Source: Paenibacillus timonensis
GTDB taxonomy: Bacteria; Bacillota; Bacilli; Paenibacillales; Paenibacillaceae
Assembly: GCF_009725205.1 (NCBI RefSeq)
Contig: NZ_WNZY01000018.1
Span: 1 to 64,000 of the forward strand
Length of the DNA: 64,000 nucleotides
Direction: 5' to 3'
The notes under the pieces are model-generated. The model was not told where the DNA came from. It made no database searches and saw nothing but the letters and a program-made list of their open reading frames with translations. Of the stretch, positions 34,145-43,503 are shown one piece after another (position 1 is the stretch's first letter; every line of letters begins with the position of its first letter). A program made the position numbers and the translations under genes.

Positions 34145-35083
34145 ATGCTGGAAGTCGGTATACACGAACCGGATAAGCTGGTTCAGGTGGCTCACGCTCT
34201 TTCCACGCGTTCCCGCGTGGACATTCTTCGCTTGCTCAACACGCGGAGCATGAATATCATTGAACTTGCCGAGACGTTAGAGCTGCCTGTGTCAACGGTA
34301 GCGAATAACGTCAAGGTGCTTGAAGCGGCCAAGCTGATCAATACGGAATTGCTTCCAGCTGTACGCGGAGCGATGAAGGTGTGCAGCCGAAATTATGATG
34401 ATATTCTCATCTCCTTGAATACGAGCATCCGGACGTCGAAAGACGGGATGAAGTTTTATGAGGTCGAAATGCCGATTGGTCATTACAGCGATTGCGAGGT
34501 TCATCCAACATGCGGCATGGCGTCCAGCGAAGGGATGTTGGTTCGGGAAGATGAACCGGCCAGCTTCTACCACCCGAAGCATGTAGCGGCGCAGATTTTG
34601 TGGTTTCGCAAAGGGTATGTGGAGTACCAATTTCCGCTGGAGGTTCCGCAAAATGCACGAATACAATCGCTGGAACTGTCGATGGAAATGTGCTCGGAAG
34701 CGCCGAACTACGACAATGACTGGCCTTCGGATATCTCCGTTTGGATCAATGGCGTCGAGATCGGCATGTGGACGAGTCCAGGCGACTTTGGGGATCGGCG
34801 GGGCACATTAAATCCGTCATGGTGGGAAGACTGGACGACCCAATACGGCTTGTTGAAAACATGGCGAGTGGACCACGAGCGTACGACATTGGACATGCAA
34901 AAGATCTCCGATGTCGCTATTCATGATTTACAACTCAATCAACGGCCGAGTTTGCGGGTACGAATCGGCGTCAAGCCAGATGCGATCCATAAAGGCGGTG
35001 TTAATCTATTTGGGAAGCAGTTCGGCGATTACGATCAGGATTTAGTCCTTCAGGTCGCTTACACCCTTGATGATGAAACGTAA
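34145..35083 (+). CDS. ArsR-like transcriptional regulator with large C-terminal sensor-like domain
   Basis: The product has 312 residues. The first 95 are a winged helix of ArsR type: ALSTRSRVDILRLL, then IIELAETLELPVSTVANNVKVLEAAKLI. Classical ArsR proteins end there. Here about 215 residues follow, rich in strands and Trp, including PSDISVWINGVEIGMWTSPGD-like sequence and a Cys pair near 117-122. This looks like a beta-sandwich ligand domain and may sense a sugar. Similar proteins sit beside glycosidase genes in paenibacilli, as here. It probably controls the island's promoters. Confidence 0.78.
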   Translation: MLEVGIHEPDKLVQVAHALSTRSRVDILRLLNTRSMNIIELAETLELPVSTVANNVKVLEAAKLINTELLPAVRGAMKVCSRNYDDILISLNTSIRTSKDGMKFYEVEMPIGHYSDCEVHPTCGMASSEGMLVREDEPASFYHPKHVAAQILWFRKGYVEYQFPLEVPQNARIQSLELSMEMCSEAPNYDNDWPSDISVWINGVEIGMWTSPGDFGDRRGTLNPSWWEDWTTQYGLLKTWRVDHERTTLDMQKISDVAIHDLQLNQRPSLRVRIGVKPDAIHKGGVNLFGKQFGDYDQDLVLQVAYTLDDET

Positions 35084-35105
35084 ATCCAATTCCTGATATC
35101 ATTCA

Positions 35106-35138
35106 AACCATCGTTTCTTTCTGGAACGATGGTTTTTT
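35106..35138 (+). terminator. Terminator of the ArsR-like gene
   Basis: AACCATCGTT pairs with AACGATGGTT around eight bases, followed by T residues. Confidence 0.9.
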
Positions 35139-35207
35139 ATGTTTGCCAAACGATTAGTTACAAAAATACGGTAAAATAAAAATGCCTAATTTTACTGATA
35201 AAATGCG

Positions 35208-35245
35208 TTGCAAGCGTTGACAAGAGTGAGTTTCGGGGATATATT
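35208..35245 (+). promoter_or_regulatory. cre box overlapping a sigma-A promoter of the GH2 operon
   Basis: TTGCAAGCGTTGACA (35208-35222) fits the cre consensus and contains the -35 TTGACA (35217-35222). A 17-base spacer leads to TATATT (35240-35245). Confidence 0.8.
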
Positions 35246-35267
35246 TAGCTTAAATAATACAAGAAAT

Positions 35268-35281
35268 ATGTATTAAAACAA
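35268..35281 (+). promoter_or_regulatory. Candidate operator of the GH2 operon
   Basis: ATGTATTAAAACAA, similar to the other island boxes, starts 28 bases after the first base of the -10. It overlaps an inverted repeat TAATAC/GTATTA (35255-35275). Confidence 0.45.
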
Positions 35282-35317
35282 AAATTAATAAATATAGTCA
35301 GAGGGAGTGGGAAAATA

Positions 35318-37069
35318 ATGAATCCAAATTTGCGCAATGAATACCCCCGTCCTCAGTTTGTCCGCGACACATGGATGAGCTTAAACGGAGAATGGGAGTT
35401 TGATTTTGACGATCAAGGAATCGGTGAGCGGGAAGCCTGGTACGAGGGGCATGATTATAGCCGAAAAATCAACGTTCCGTTCTGTTATCAGAGCAAGCTT
35501 AGCGGCATCGGCGATCCAGCCGTACATGACCAGGTTTGGTACCGGAGAACGTTTGCCGTCCCGGAGGCTTACAAGGCCGGGCGCCTGTTGCTGCATTTTG
35601 GAGCCGTTGATTACGAGGCCAAAGTTTGGGTGAACGGCCAGTTGGTGGCGCTGCATGAGGGCGGACATACGCCGTTTACGGCCGACATCACCGATGTGCT
35701 CACCGAAGGGGAGAACATCCTTGTCGTGAAGGCGACGGACTACAGCCGCGATGTTTCTCTTCCGCGAGGCAAGCAATACTGGGAGGACCAGTCGGCGAGC
35801 ATCTTCTATACGCGGACAACCGGGATCTGGCAAAGCGTGTGGCTCGAGCCGGTTCCGGAGACGCGAATTGAGCGGATTCGGCTGATCCCCGATATCGACA
35901 AGAACGACATCGGTCTCGAGGTATTCTTGTCGGGTTACAGCGCGCTGGCCAAGCTGAGTATGAAAGCCGTCATCACTTTTAACGGGGAATTCGTTGCCGA
36001 GGATTGCTTCTCCTTGAGTCACGAGTCGGGACGACGGGATATTCACTTGGACGATTTTAATGACCATGGCCTCGGGCGTTGGTGGACGCCGGAACGGCCG
36101 AATTTATACGATTTTGAACTCACACTGCTGGTTGACGGAACGGCGGTGGATACGGTTCAAAGTTACTTCGGAATGCGCAAAATTTCCGTGGAAGCGGGCA
36201 AACTGCACTTAAATAATCGTTCTTATTATATGAAGCTGGTGCTGGATCAAGGATATTTTCCGGACGGCCTGCTTACCGCGCCAAGCGACGATGATTTACG
36301 CAAGGATGTGGAGCTGGTGAAGGAAATGGGGCTCAACGGGGTCCGAAAGCACCAAAAAATCGAAGATCCCCGTTATCTATACTGGGCCGACAAGCTGGGG
36401 CTGCTGGTATGGGGGGAGATGGCCAATGCCTACCGATTTACAGAACCCTATGTTGCCCGGGTAACGCGCGAGTGGATGCAGGCCGTCGAGCGGGATTTCA
36501 ACCATCCCTGCATCGTGGCTTGGGTTCCCCTTAATGAGAGCTGGGGCGTGACTAACATCCTGATCGATAAGCAGCAGCAAAACCACGCATTATCGCTGTA
36601 CCACCTGACCAAATCGCTGGATCCGACCCGGCCGGTCATTTCCAATGACGGATGGGAACTGGTCGCCACTGATCTCGTGACGATCCATGATTATGAGTGG
36701 CGCAAGGAGGTACTTGCCGAGCGGTATGCTGACGTCGAGACGGCTTTGGCCGCGCAGCCCGGTAACCGGATGATCCTGGTCCCCGGATTTCCTTACGAGG
36801 GGCAGCCGATTCTGGTCACGGAGTTCGGCGGGATTTCCTTTAAGGTAAATGAATGGGAAGGTTGGGGGTACTCGGGAGCGGCAAATGAGGAGGATTTTGC
36901 GCTGCGGCTGCAGAATGTTATCTTACCGATGCTGCAATCTCCGGTGGTTCAAGGCTTTTGCTACACCCAGTTTACGGACGTAGAGCAGGAAATCAACGGC
37001 CTGCTGACCTACGACCGCAAGCCAAAGCTGCCGCTCGAAACCATTCGTTCGATTGTAGCAGGATCCTAA
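35318..37069 (+). CDS. GH2 family glycosidase, cytoplasmic
   Basis: The protein has 583 residues with no signal peptide: jelly-roll sugar-binding domain (about 15-185), Ig-like domain (about 186-290) and TIM-barrel. The acid/base is Glu407 in VPLNESWG and the nucleophile Glu502 in LVTEFGG. It is shorter than LacZ and lacks the extra C-terminal domains. It is the compact GH2 type seen in plant-polysaccharide clusters, which may act as beta-galactosidase, beta-glucuronidase or arabinosidase. The substrate is unresolved. The MBL gene follows by 23 bases. Confidence 0.87.
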   Translation: MNPNLRNEYPRPQFVRDTWMSLNGEWEFDFDDQGIGEREAWYEGHDYSRKINVPFCYQSKLSGIGDPAVHDQVWYRRTFAVPEAYKAGRLLLHFGAVDYEAKVWVNGQLVALHEGGHTPFTADITDVLTEGENILVVKATDYSRDVSLPRGKQYWEDQSASIFYTRTTGIWQSVWLEPVPETRIERIRLIPDIDKNDIGLEVFLSGYSALAKLSMKAVITFNGEFVAEDCFSLSHESGRRDIHLDDFNDHGLGRWWTPERPNLYDFELTLLVDGTAVDTVQSYFGMRKISVEAGKLHLNNRSYYMKLVLDQGYFPDGLLTAPSDDDLRKDVELVKEMGLNGVRKHQKIEDPRYLYWADKLGLLVWGEMANAYRFTEPYVARVTREWMQAVERDFNHPCIVAWVPLNESWGVTNILIDKQQQNHALSLYHLTKSLDPTRPVISNDGWELVATDLVTIHDYEWRKEVLAERYADVETALAAQPGNRMILVPGFPYEGQPILVTEFGGISFKVNEWEGWGYSGAANEEDFALRLQNVILPMLQSPVVQGFCYTQFTDVEQEINGLLTYDRKPKLPLETIRSIVAGS

Positions 37070-37092
37070 AGATCAAGGAGTACCTTAATGAA

Positions 37093-37953
37093 ATGATGGA
37101 ACAGAAGCGAAAAGGAGCCGCATTCATCCGCGAGGTTGCGCGAACGGAACCCCCTCACGGAGCGTTGGCCATTTGGTATCTCGGTCAGGAGAGCGTGATC
37201 GTAAAAGGGGACGGGGTCACCATTTATGTAGATCCCTATTTCTCGGGCGATCTGGATGACGGCGATTGGCGGCGCACATTTCCCGCACCGATAACGCCGG
37301 AAGAGATTCAAGGCGTTGATCTTTGCTTGATTACGCATGAACATGATGATCATATGGATGCCAAGACGTTGCCTTGGCTGCATCGGAGCAGCCCGAAAGC
37401 GCCGATCGTAGCTCCGGCTTGCTGTAAGCCGGCACTGCTGGAGATGGGCATTTCCGCATCCGGGGTCATGACCGCGGATGACCGTCAGCCGATGGAGCTG
37501 TTTTCCAAGCTGCGATTGACGCCGATTGCAGCGGCGCACGAGCAATTGGAACGGGATACGGACGGCGGCCCCCGGTATGTCGGGTACGTCCTGGAGTTAA
37601 ACGGCGTGACGCTCTTCCATGCCGGGGATACGCTGGTTTATCCTGAATTGATCGAGCGTGTCGGCGCCCTGAAGCCGGACATCGCCCTGCTGCCGATCAA
37701 CGGGCGGGACTACTTCCGACGGCAGCGCGGGATCGTCGGCAATATGGATTACCGGGAGGCGGTACATTTCGCCCGGGAAATCGAGGCGGACACGGTCATC
37801 CCGCTTCATTACGACCTGTTTGCGGTGAATGCGGAGAAACCGGGGCACTTCGTAGATTATATGTATGAGCAGTTTCCCGAGCAGAAATGTCATGTCATGG
37901 CCCGGGGCGAGCGATTTGTATACGTTTCGCCGCGCGCATTCCTACAGCCGTAA
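37093..37953 (+). CDS. UlaG-like MBL-fold hydrolase
   Basis: The product has 286 residues from ATG 37093 (AAGGAG 11 bases upstream; ATG 37096 is possible). The metal motif THEHDDHMD (near residue 82) and later FHAGDT and PLHYD match the metallo-beta-lactamase fold of the UlaG group, which includes L-ascorbate 6-phosphate lactonase. Co-transcribed with the GH2 gene, it may open a sugar lactone or another product of the pathway. That is inference. Confidence 0.8.
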   Translation: MMEQKRKGAAFIREVARTEPPHGALAIWYLGQESVIVKGDGVTIYVDPYFSGDLDDGDWRRTFPAPITPEEIQGVDLCLITHEHDDHMDAKTLPWLHRSSPKAPIVAPACCKPALLEMGISASGVMTADDRQPMELFSKLRLTPIAAAHEQLERDTDGGPRYVGYVLELNGVTLFHAGDTLVYPELIERVGALKPDIALLPINGRDYFRRQRGIVGNMDYREAVHFAREIEADTVIPLHYDLFAVNAEKPGHFVDYMYEQFPEQKCHVMARGERFVYVSPRAFLQP

Positions 37954-37969
37954 ACGTTTGAAATGAAAT

Positions 37970-38005
37970 AGCCGACCAGGAGTTTTCATCCTGGCGGCTG
38001 TTTTA
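37970..38005. terminator. Terminator between convergent genes
   Basis: AGCCGACCAGGA (37970-37981) pairs with TCCTGGCGGCT (37989-37999) with one bulge, followed by T residues on the plus strand. Confidence 0.8.
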
Positions 38006-38105
38006 ATTTAGCAGGTTGATATGCTGGGGGCTCTGGATGGCCGTTTTACACCATTACGGATAATCATGTAAAGCTTCCGGACAGTGAGTGTTGACCTAAC
38101 ACCCC

Positions 38106-39083
38106 TCATGTCAAACCGTCAGCGGACCTTTCGTACAAGGCGACAATCGCCTGGGCCTCGGCCCTCACTCGCTCTCGCAGTTCCGGCGGGTCCAGCACCT
38201 CGATGTCCGGGCCGCCTGCCAGGACCACACCGCAAGCCCAGTCCAGCGTCTGGAAATCGACTTCCGTCTGCAACCAACCTTGATCGTTTGGCCCTTCTGT
38301 ATGGTTCACCTTGATAAATCGTTCTCTGCGCAGTCGGTTCAGCCCGGACTCGGTCGTCCGTACCCGGGCGAGATATCGGGGCAGCTCCGATTTGAAGCGA
38401 GTGGTCGATTGCTCCCAGTACGCTGCGAGATCAAATCCGTCCGGGCGAATGAACGTTTCCTCGAGGATGCGGGCTTCCTCCAGCCGGGAGATGCGGAATG
38501 TCCGAAGCTCGCCGTCCGGGTCCTGTTCGGCTGCCAAGTACCATACGTTTCGCTTGGCGATGAGCCCCAAGGGGAGCACGATACGCTGGACGACGTCCTC
38601 CTCTTTGCGGTAGCGAATCTGCAGCTTCCGCTGGGTCCATACCGCCTCCTGCACGGCGGACAACCAGGGGAAAGCCTCCTTCGAGGCGTGCCAACCGGCC
38701 CCATCGATATGGATGCGTTCGCGGATGAGCTCGGCATCCTGTCGAATCGGTGCGGGGGCGGCAGCCAGCAGCTTTTGGTAAGCAGCCTGAAAATCCCCAT
38801 GAATCCCGAGATCCTTCAACAGTTCGTTATGGTTCGTCAACAGCAGAGAGATGATTTCCTCCGGCCGCATGCCGGTCAGGTTCGTTCGGTAACTTTCCGC
38901 CAGCACCCAGCCGCCGCGGGAGCCGCGCTCTGCGTAGACGGGGATGCCCGCCGCGCTCAAGGCCTCGATGTCCCGGGCGATTGTCCGCTCCGATACCTCC
39001 AGGCGCTCCGCTAGCTGGCGCGAGCTCATCTTTCCACGGTTCTGGAGTAACAGCAGTAGATTTAGCAAGCGATCCGCGCGCAT
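38106..39083 (-). CDS. HTH-WYL transcriptional regulator (YafY type)
   Basis: The protein has 325 residues. The N-terminal HTH_11 winged helix runs MRADRLLNLLLLLQNRGKMS ... VSERTIARDIEALSAAGIPV. A WYL domain follows (about 135-215, with the WYLAAEQ triad), then a WCX-type extension. WYL regulators often respond to a nucleic-acid or nucleotide ligand. It is divergent from the SDR gene 136 bases away, which it may control. A GGAGG ribosome site supports the start. Confidence 0.9.
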   Translation of the reverse strand: MRADRLLNLLLLLQNRGKMSSRQLAERLEVSERTIARDIEALSAAGIPVYAERGSRGGWVLAESYRTNLTGMRPEEIISLLLTNHNELLKDLGIHGDFQAAYQKLLAAAPAPIRQDAELIRERIHIDGAGWHASKEAFPWLSAVQEAVWTQRKLQIRYRKEEDVVQRIVLPLGLIAKRNVWYLAAEQDPDGELRTFRISRLEEARILEETFIRPDGFDLAAYWEQSTTRFKSELPRYLARVRTTESGLNRLRRERFIKVNHTEGPNDQGWLQTEVDFQTLDWACGVVLAGGPDIEVLDPPELRERVRAEAQAIVALYERSADGLT

Positions 39084-39219
39084 GAAACTTCCTCCTTCGG
39101 CTGTAACATGGAATTTGGAATGATTATATCACAGATATAGGACAATAGATGTCATATATACTTTGTTATCCTACAAAGGCACGTGTGAATTTCAAGCTGG
39201 AAAGGGAGCGAATGTGACC

Positions 39220-40104
39220 ATGGACAAGAAACCATTAGAAGGAAAAGTGGCCGTTGTTGCCGGGGCAACGCGAGGAGCAGGCCGAGGGATTGCGGTTATG
39301 TTGGGAGCGGCCGGAGCGACCGTTTATTGCACTGGACGGAGCGTGCGGGGAGCGGCATCAGACATCGGTCGGACGGAGACCATCGACGAAACGGCGGAGA
39401 TGGTGACCGCACGTGGCGGCGTCGGGATTGCCGTACGCACGGACCATACGTCGCCGGAGCAGGTTAAGGCTTTGTTCGAGCGAGTGGAGAAGGAGCAGGA
39501 CGGACGCTTAGATCTTCTGGTCAACGATATTTGGGGCGGCGAAAGCCTCACCCATTGGAACACACCGTTCTGGGAGCAGCCGCTGGCCGACGGGTTGTTG
39601 ATGCAGGAGCGGGCCGTCCGAACCCATCTCATTACGAGCTACTACGGGGTGCCGATGATGATCAAGCGGAAGGAAGGGCTGGTCATCGAAATCACCGACG
39701 GCTCAACCTACAATTATCGTGGCAACGTGTACTACAGTTTGGCAAAAATCTCACCCATCCACCTAGCCGCTGCCATGGCCGAGGAATTGAAGCCGCATAA
39801 CGTGACCGCATTGGCGGTGACCCCCGGATTTCTGCGCTCAGAGCAGATGCTGGATTACTTTGGCGTCCAGGAAGCCAACTGGCGGGACGCCATTGAGAAA
39901 GAACCGCTATACGCCGAATCCGAAACGCCTTATTTCGTCGGGCAAGCGGTGGCTGCTCTAGCCGGAGATCCGAATGTGCGCGACAAAGCCGGTCGAGCGC
40001 TGACCAGTTGGGACCTGTCCGACGAATACGGGTTCAGCGACATCGACGGACGGAAGCCGCATTGGGGTAATTTTGCACGCGAGCGGGGATTGCCGGTGAA
40101 CTGA
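39220..40104 (+). CDS. Short-chain dehydrogenase/reductase
   Basis: ATG 39220 is chosen (AAGGGAG 11 bases upstream); GTG 39214 is an alternative and an upstream ATG at 39163 is unlikely. The 294 residues show the NAD(P)-binding GATRGAGRGIA near residue 17, NDIWGG in place of NNAG, and the catalytic YSLAK. It resembles a subgroup annotated simply as SDR oxidoreductase; substrate unknown. It is divergent from a WYL regulator. Confidence 0.87.
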   Translation: MDKKPLEGKVAVVAGATRGAGRGIAVMLGAAGATVYCTGRSVRGAASDIGRTETIDETAEMVTARGGVGIAVRTDHTSPEQVKALFERVEKEQDGRLDLLVNDIWGGESLTHWNTPFWEQPLADGLLMQERAVRTHLITSYYGVPMMIKRKEGLVIEITDGSTYNYRGNVYYSLAKISPIHLAAAMAEELKPHNVTALAVTPGFLRSEQMLDYFGVQEANWRDAIEKEPLYAESETPYFVGQAVAALAGDPNVRDKAGRALTSWDLSDEYGFSDIDGRKPHWGNFARERGLPVN

Positions 40105-40117
40105 GGACACACGAAAT

Positions 40118-40158
40118 GCGCGGGTGCAAGAGAGATTTCTCCTGCACCCGCGCTTGTT
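40118..40158. terminator. Bidirectional terminator between SDR and GH35 genes
   Basis: An 11-base perfect stem GCGCGGGTGCA (40118-40128) with TGCACCCGCGC (40143-40153). T or A tracts on either side are short. Confidence 0.75.
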
Positions 40159-40168
40159 GTGTTTCACA

Positions 40169-42511
40169 CTACTCGACCCGCGGCCAGAGACGTGCGGAAT
40201 AATGGGGAATGATCTGGATATCGTGGATTTTAGCAATTTCGATCCCTTCGAACCGTTCCACATAGGCTTGATTCACGAAGCTGTGCACTGTGCCTTGGCG
40301 CAGCGGCGTAACCGAAAGCTGCAGCGGATGGTTCTCCAACTCGTGACAGGCCTGCTTCAGTCCAATCTCCCAAGGTTGTCCGTAATGGATATGATCCGTC
40401 AGCATCCGGTCACCGAGGTAGGCGGCCGCCACGTCGCCGTCGTAATCCACCTTCAGCCATACGTCAGCAATGTCGTCCGGCCATTCGGCGGGAATCTCCA
40501 GCAGCACTGATCGGTCCGACAGGGAGGTGAGCTTCATCTCAGGCTGATAAGCCGGGAACTCCAAGGTGTACGACCGGAACAGCCCTTCTTCACTCTCGGT
40601 TTCCTGCAACTCCCCCGTGCTGCTCCATAATCCGGCTGATGGGTCAGGAGCGGGAAAAAGGGATAAGGTCACGTTGTTATGTCCTGGGGAGGTGCAAATT
40701 AGCTGCCCATCCTTCATCGCCAGATGGCTCGTGCTGAGGACGAGCGTATCTTGGCCCCACAGCCCGTCGAACCGATAAGTTTGCAACGCTTCTTCTCGGG
40801 TTAAGGTCACTAGTCGTACCGCTCTGCCCTCTGCCGTCTTAACGAGGATTTGGTGCTGTGGACCGGGCGTTGGGCGAACCATCCAATGGGCGTCATCTTC
40901 ACTTACAACGCCGCTGCCGTTGCCGGCTTCGACTGAAGATACTGAGGTTTTGCGAAGCACAATCTCGGGTTCCATCCCGTCATGGGCATAGAACACCAGC
41001 ACCGTTTCGTTCCCTGCTTCAAGCCGGGTCAGCAGCTGCGCGGTTGCGCTCGCAATGAACAATCCATCCAGCTTCAGGTTGAACGGCAGGATGACGCCAA
41101 GTCCGCTCTGAAGTGTGAGCTCGCCGGTATGAGGGAACAACGCCTTCCCTTGAGGCGTATCCAATTCAATTCGCAGCCGGCGATCCGGCAGCTCGACATG
41201 ATCCTGGAAATTGTTCAGGAACACAAATCCAGAACCGTCCTTTTGCCGAACGCACCAACGAACGTGCTCGGTATCCTCAGGGGTGATTGGCTCTTGACCA
41301 TCGGGCAGCAGGGTGCCCATCGGAGCTAACCATCGTCCGAAGGATTGCAGAAACAGCGAGATCGCACGGATACGATCATACGATTCGCCAACCCGACCGA
41401 ACTCGCCTAAAGGCGATTGATAATCGTAGGTGATTTTCGGTAAACCGGATTCGTTCAGGAACGTCTTTTGACCCACGGGATTAGAGCCGCCATGGTACAT
41501 GTAATACCCCAGCAAATTGCTGCCGCTTGCCAGCTTCACCAGTGTCATCGCTTCGACGCTGTCAGCCGGCACGTAAGGCCGGGCCTTGTAGCTGACCTGC
41601 ATACCGCCTGCCATTTCGCAATAGGCCACCGGGTACTCCATGCTGTCGTAATTCACTGGCTCGGCGGGTGTAACATGCAGATCCTGGAACAGATACTCCC
41701 GGCTCGGCGGTTGGTTTGGGATCCACGGCGTATAGGCGTACCCGGCGAGCATCGGTAACGTGCCCTCCTCTGGGACCGCTGCCCCGCCCCAAGCGGTTGC
41801 AGTGAAGAATAACGGACGGATTCCCACTTCCTCCGCAATCCGGCGTAATTCCGCCAAATGCTCGTTGCCTCCGGTTCCTGCGGTGACGTATTTGTCGCCG
41901 CTGTATCCCCAAGCGTCTAACGGCGCGCCGGCGTGCATATACTCGTTCTCCAGCTGCACGGCGATCACCGGGCCGCCTTCCTGATAATAGGTGCCTTGAA
42001 CTTGCCGTGAAATTTCGCGGTACAAACGTCTGGAAAGCGTTAAATATCGTTCATCATTGGAACGAACCTCCAACGGATAGCGGAATACCCAATCAGGGAT
42101 GCCGCCATTACGGACTTCGCCGTGGCAGAACGGTCCGATCCGTAAAATCAGCGGCAGCTCATGTTTGGCGCAGAGGTCAATGAAATGCCGCAAATTGCGG
42201 TTACCGCTCCAATCGAACACGCCTTCTTCTTCCTCGTGGTAATTCCAGAAAACGTAGGTTGCGACGAGATGAACGCCGCCGGCTTTCATTTTCAGCAACT
42301 CTTCCTCCCAATGCAAATAAGAGAAACGGGAAAAATGAAACTCCCCGACGACGGGAATAAAAGGCTCTCCGTTGCGGGTCATATAGAAGTTCGTAAATCC
42401 AAACGATTCTCCTTTGGGGTTGCTTCCCGCCTGCAGGGCAAGCTTGCCGGGACGGATCGTTTTGTTGGCTTGTCCGATATCGAGTTTTAAGACCGTGTTT
42501 GCGTTTTTCAT
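40169..42511 (-). CDS. GH35 beta-galactosidase, cytoplasmic
   Basis: The product has 780 residues without signal peptide, after an AGGAGG site. The GH35 barrel (about 35-360) has the acid/base Glu190 in QLENEY and the nucleophile Glu299 in YCEMAGG. Beta-rich accessory domains fill the rest, with a jelly-roll near the C-terminus. GH35 enzymes remove terminal beta-galactose. It is divergent from an AraC regulator, a usual pairing for a locally controlled glycosidase. Confidence 0.9.
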   Translation of the reverse strand: MKNANTVLKLDIGQANKTIRPGKLALQAGSNPKGESFGFTNFYMTRNGEPFIPVVGEFHFSRFSYLHWEEELLKMKAGGVHLVATYVFWNYHEEEEGVFDWSGNRNLRHFIDLCAKHELPLILRIGPFCHGEVRNGGIPDWVFRYPLEVRSNDERYLTLSRRLYREISRQVQGTYYQEGGPVIAVQLENEYMHAGAPLDAWGYSGDKYVTAGTGGNEHLAELRRIAEEVGIRPLFFTATAWGGAAVPEEGTLPMLAGYAYTPWIPNQPPSREYLFQDLHVTPAEPVNYDSMEYPVAYCEMAGGMQVSYKARPYVPADSVEAMTLVKLASGSNLLGYYMYHGGSNPVGQKTFLNESGLPKITYDYQSPLGEFGRVGESYDRIRAISLFLQSFGRWLAPMGTLLPDGQEPITPEDTEHVRWCVRQKDGSGFVFLNNFQDHVELPDRRLRIELDTPQGKALFPHTGELTLQSGLGVILPFNLKLDGLFIASATAQLLTRLEAGNETVLVFYAHDGMEPEIVLRKTSVSSVEAGNGSGVVSEDDAHWMVRPTPGPQHQILVKTAEGRAVRLVTLTREEALQTYRFDGLWGQDTLVLSTSHLAMKDGQLICTSPGHNNVTLSLFPAPDPSAGLWSSTGELQETESEEGLFRSYTLEFPAYQPEMKLTSLSDRSVLLEIPAEWPDDIADVWLKVDYDGDVAAAYLGDRMLTDHIHYGQPWEIGLKQACHELENHPLQLSVTPLRQGTVHSFVNQAYVERFEGIEIAKIHDIQIIPHYSARLWPRVE

Positions 42512-42630
42512 TGGGAAAACTGCCTCCTGAAGGATATAAGATCCGATGGATCATGTTGTATCTGGAAGTGGGCGTCCACATCGGTTATATTCATTTTAGA
42601 TGTTTATTGCCGGATGAAGGAAGAGAGGAT

Positions 42631-43503
42631 ATGGCTAAAAAACCGACGAATTATGCTATTAACGAGGAGCGCCCCTATGGAATCCTGATTTCCGGGCATT
42701 ATGCGGAAACCGCTGATTATTCGATTCACCGCCCACCCGATCCTGTTGGTTGGTTGCTGATGTATACGCTAACCGGAGAGGGTCAAGTTCATGTCGCCGG
42801 GGAAGTAGTTGCGCCATGCTGTCCAGGAGACGCGGTCATCCTGCTGCCCGGTTTGCCTCATCACTACAGCACGGCGGGAGCGAGGTGGGATTTTATTTGG
42901 GTTCATTTTATCCCGGACCCCTCCTTTCGCCCATGGTTGAACCTTCCGCAACAAACCGAGGGCATCGTCCGTTTACAGGTTGACGGCAGTCCTGGGCGTA
43001 ACGGCTTCGCCGAAGCCCTTCAGCGGATGGTTCGGTACAGCAGCTCGGGCGGAAACTCCGAGCTCCATCACCGATTGGCGGAGCTGGCGTTAGAGGAAGC
43101 GTTGTTGTTACTCCGCGCGGAGGTTGCCAAGGACAGCAACGAAGCCGCTATTGATCCAAGAATAGCCGATGTCGTCGGATATTTGCGGGAGTCTTATCGC
43201 GAGCGAGTAAGCATTCCGGACCTGGCCAAGCGCAGCTGCATGTCGCCTTCCCGGCTGTCGCATCTGTTCAAAGAGCAGGTAGGGGATACGATCATCGGCA
43301 CCGTCAACAAGATCCGCCTGGAAAAAGCATCCCAGCTGCTGGCCTTTACCACGCGACAAGTGGCGGAGATTGCCGGAGATGTCGGCATCGACAGTCCAGA
43401 CCATTTCGCTCGAATGTTCTGCCAGGTTTACGGGGAGACCCCGTCAGGATATCGCAAACGCAAGCGGGCCGGTCTTCAGACTGAAACTTATGGGAAAGGT
43501 TGA
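42631..43503 (+). CDS. AraC family regulator, likely controller of the GH35 gene
   Basis: ATG 42631 follows GGAAGAGAGG; the frame is open to 42499 but unsupported. The 290 residues have an AraC-binding cupin (about 20-150, with GDAVILLPGLPHHY) and a double helix-turn-helix ending DSPDHFARMFCQVYGETPSGYRK. Such proteins bind a sugar and act on a divergent promoter. The GH35 start lies only 120 bases away. Confidence 0.88.
   Translation: MAKKPTNYAINEERPYGILISGHYAETADYSIHRPPDPVGWLLMYTLTGEGQVHVAGEVVAPCCPGDAVILLPGLPHHYSTAGARWDFIWVHFIPDPSFRPWLNLPQQTEGIVRLQVDGSPGRNGFAEALQRMVRYSSSGGNSELHHRLAELALEEALLLLRAEVAKDSNEAAIDPRIADVVGYLRESYRERVSIPDLAKRSCMSPSRLSHLFKEQVGDTIIGTVNKIRLEKASQLLAFTTRQVAEIAGDVGIDSPDHFARMFCQVYGETPSGYRKRKRAGLQTETYGKG

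Noticed and set aside
38280-39014. 244-codon plus-strand open frame
   Set aside because: Antisense to the clearly recognisable HTH-WYL regulator.
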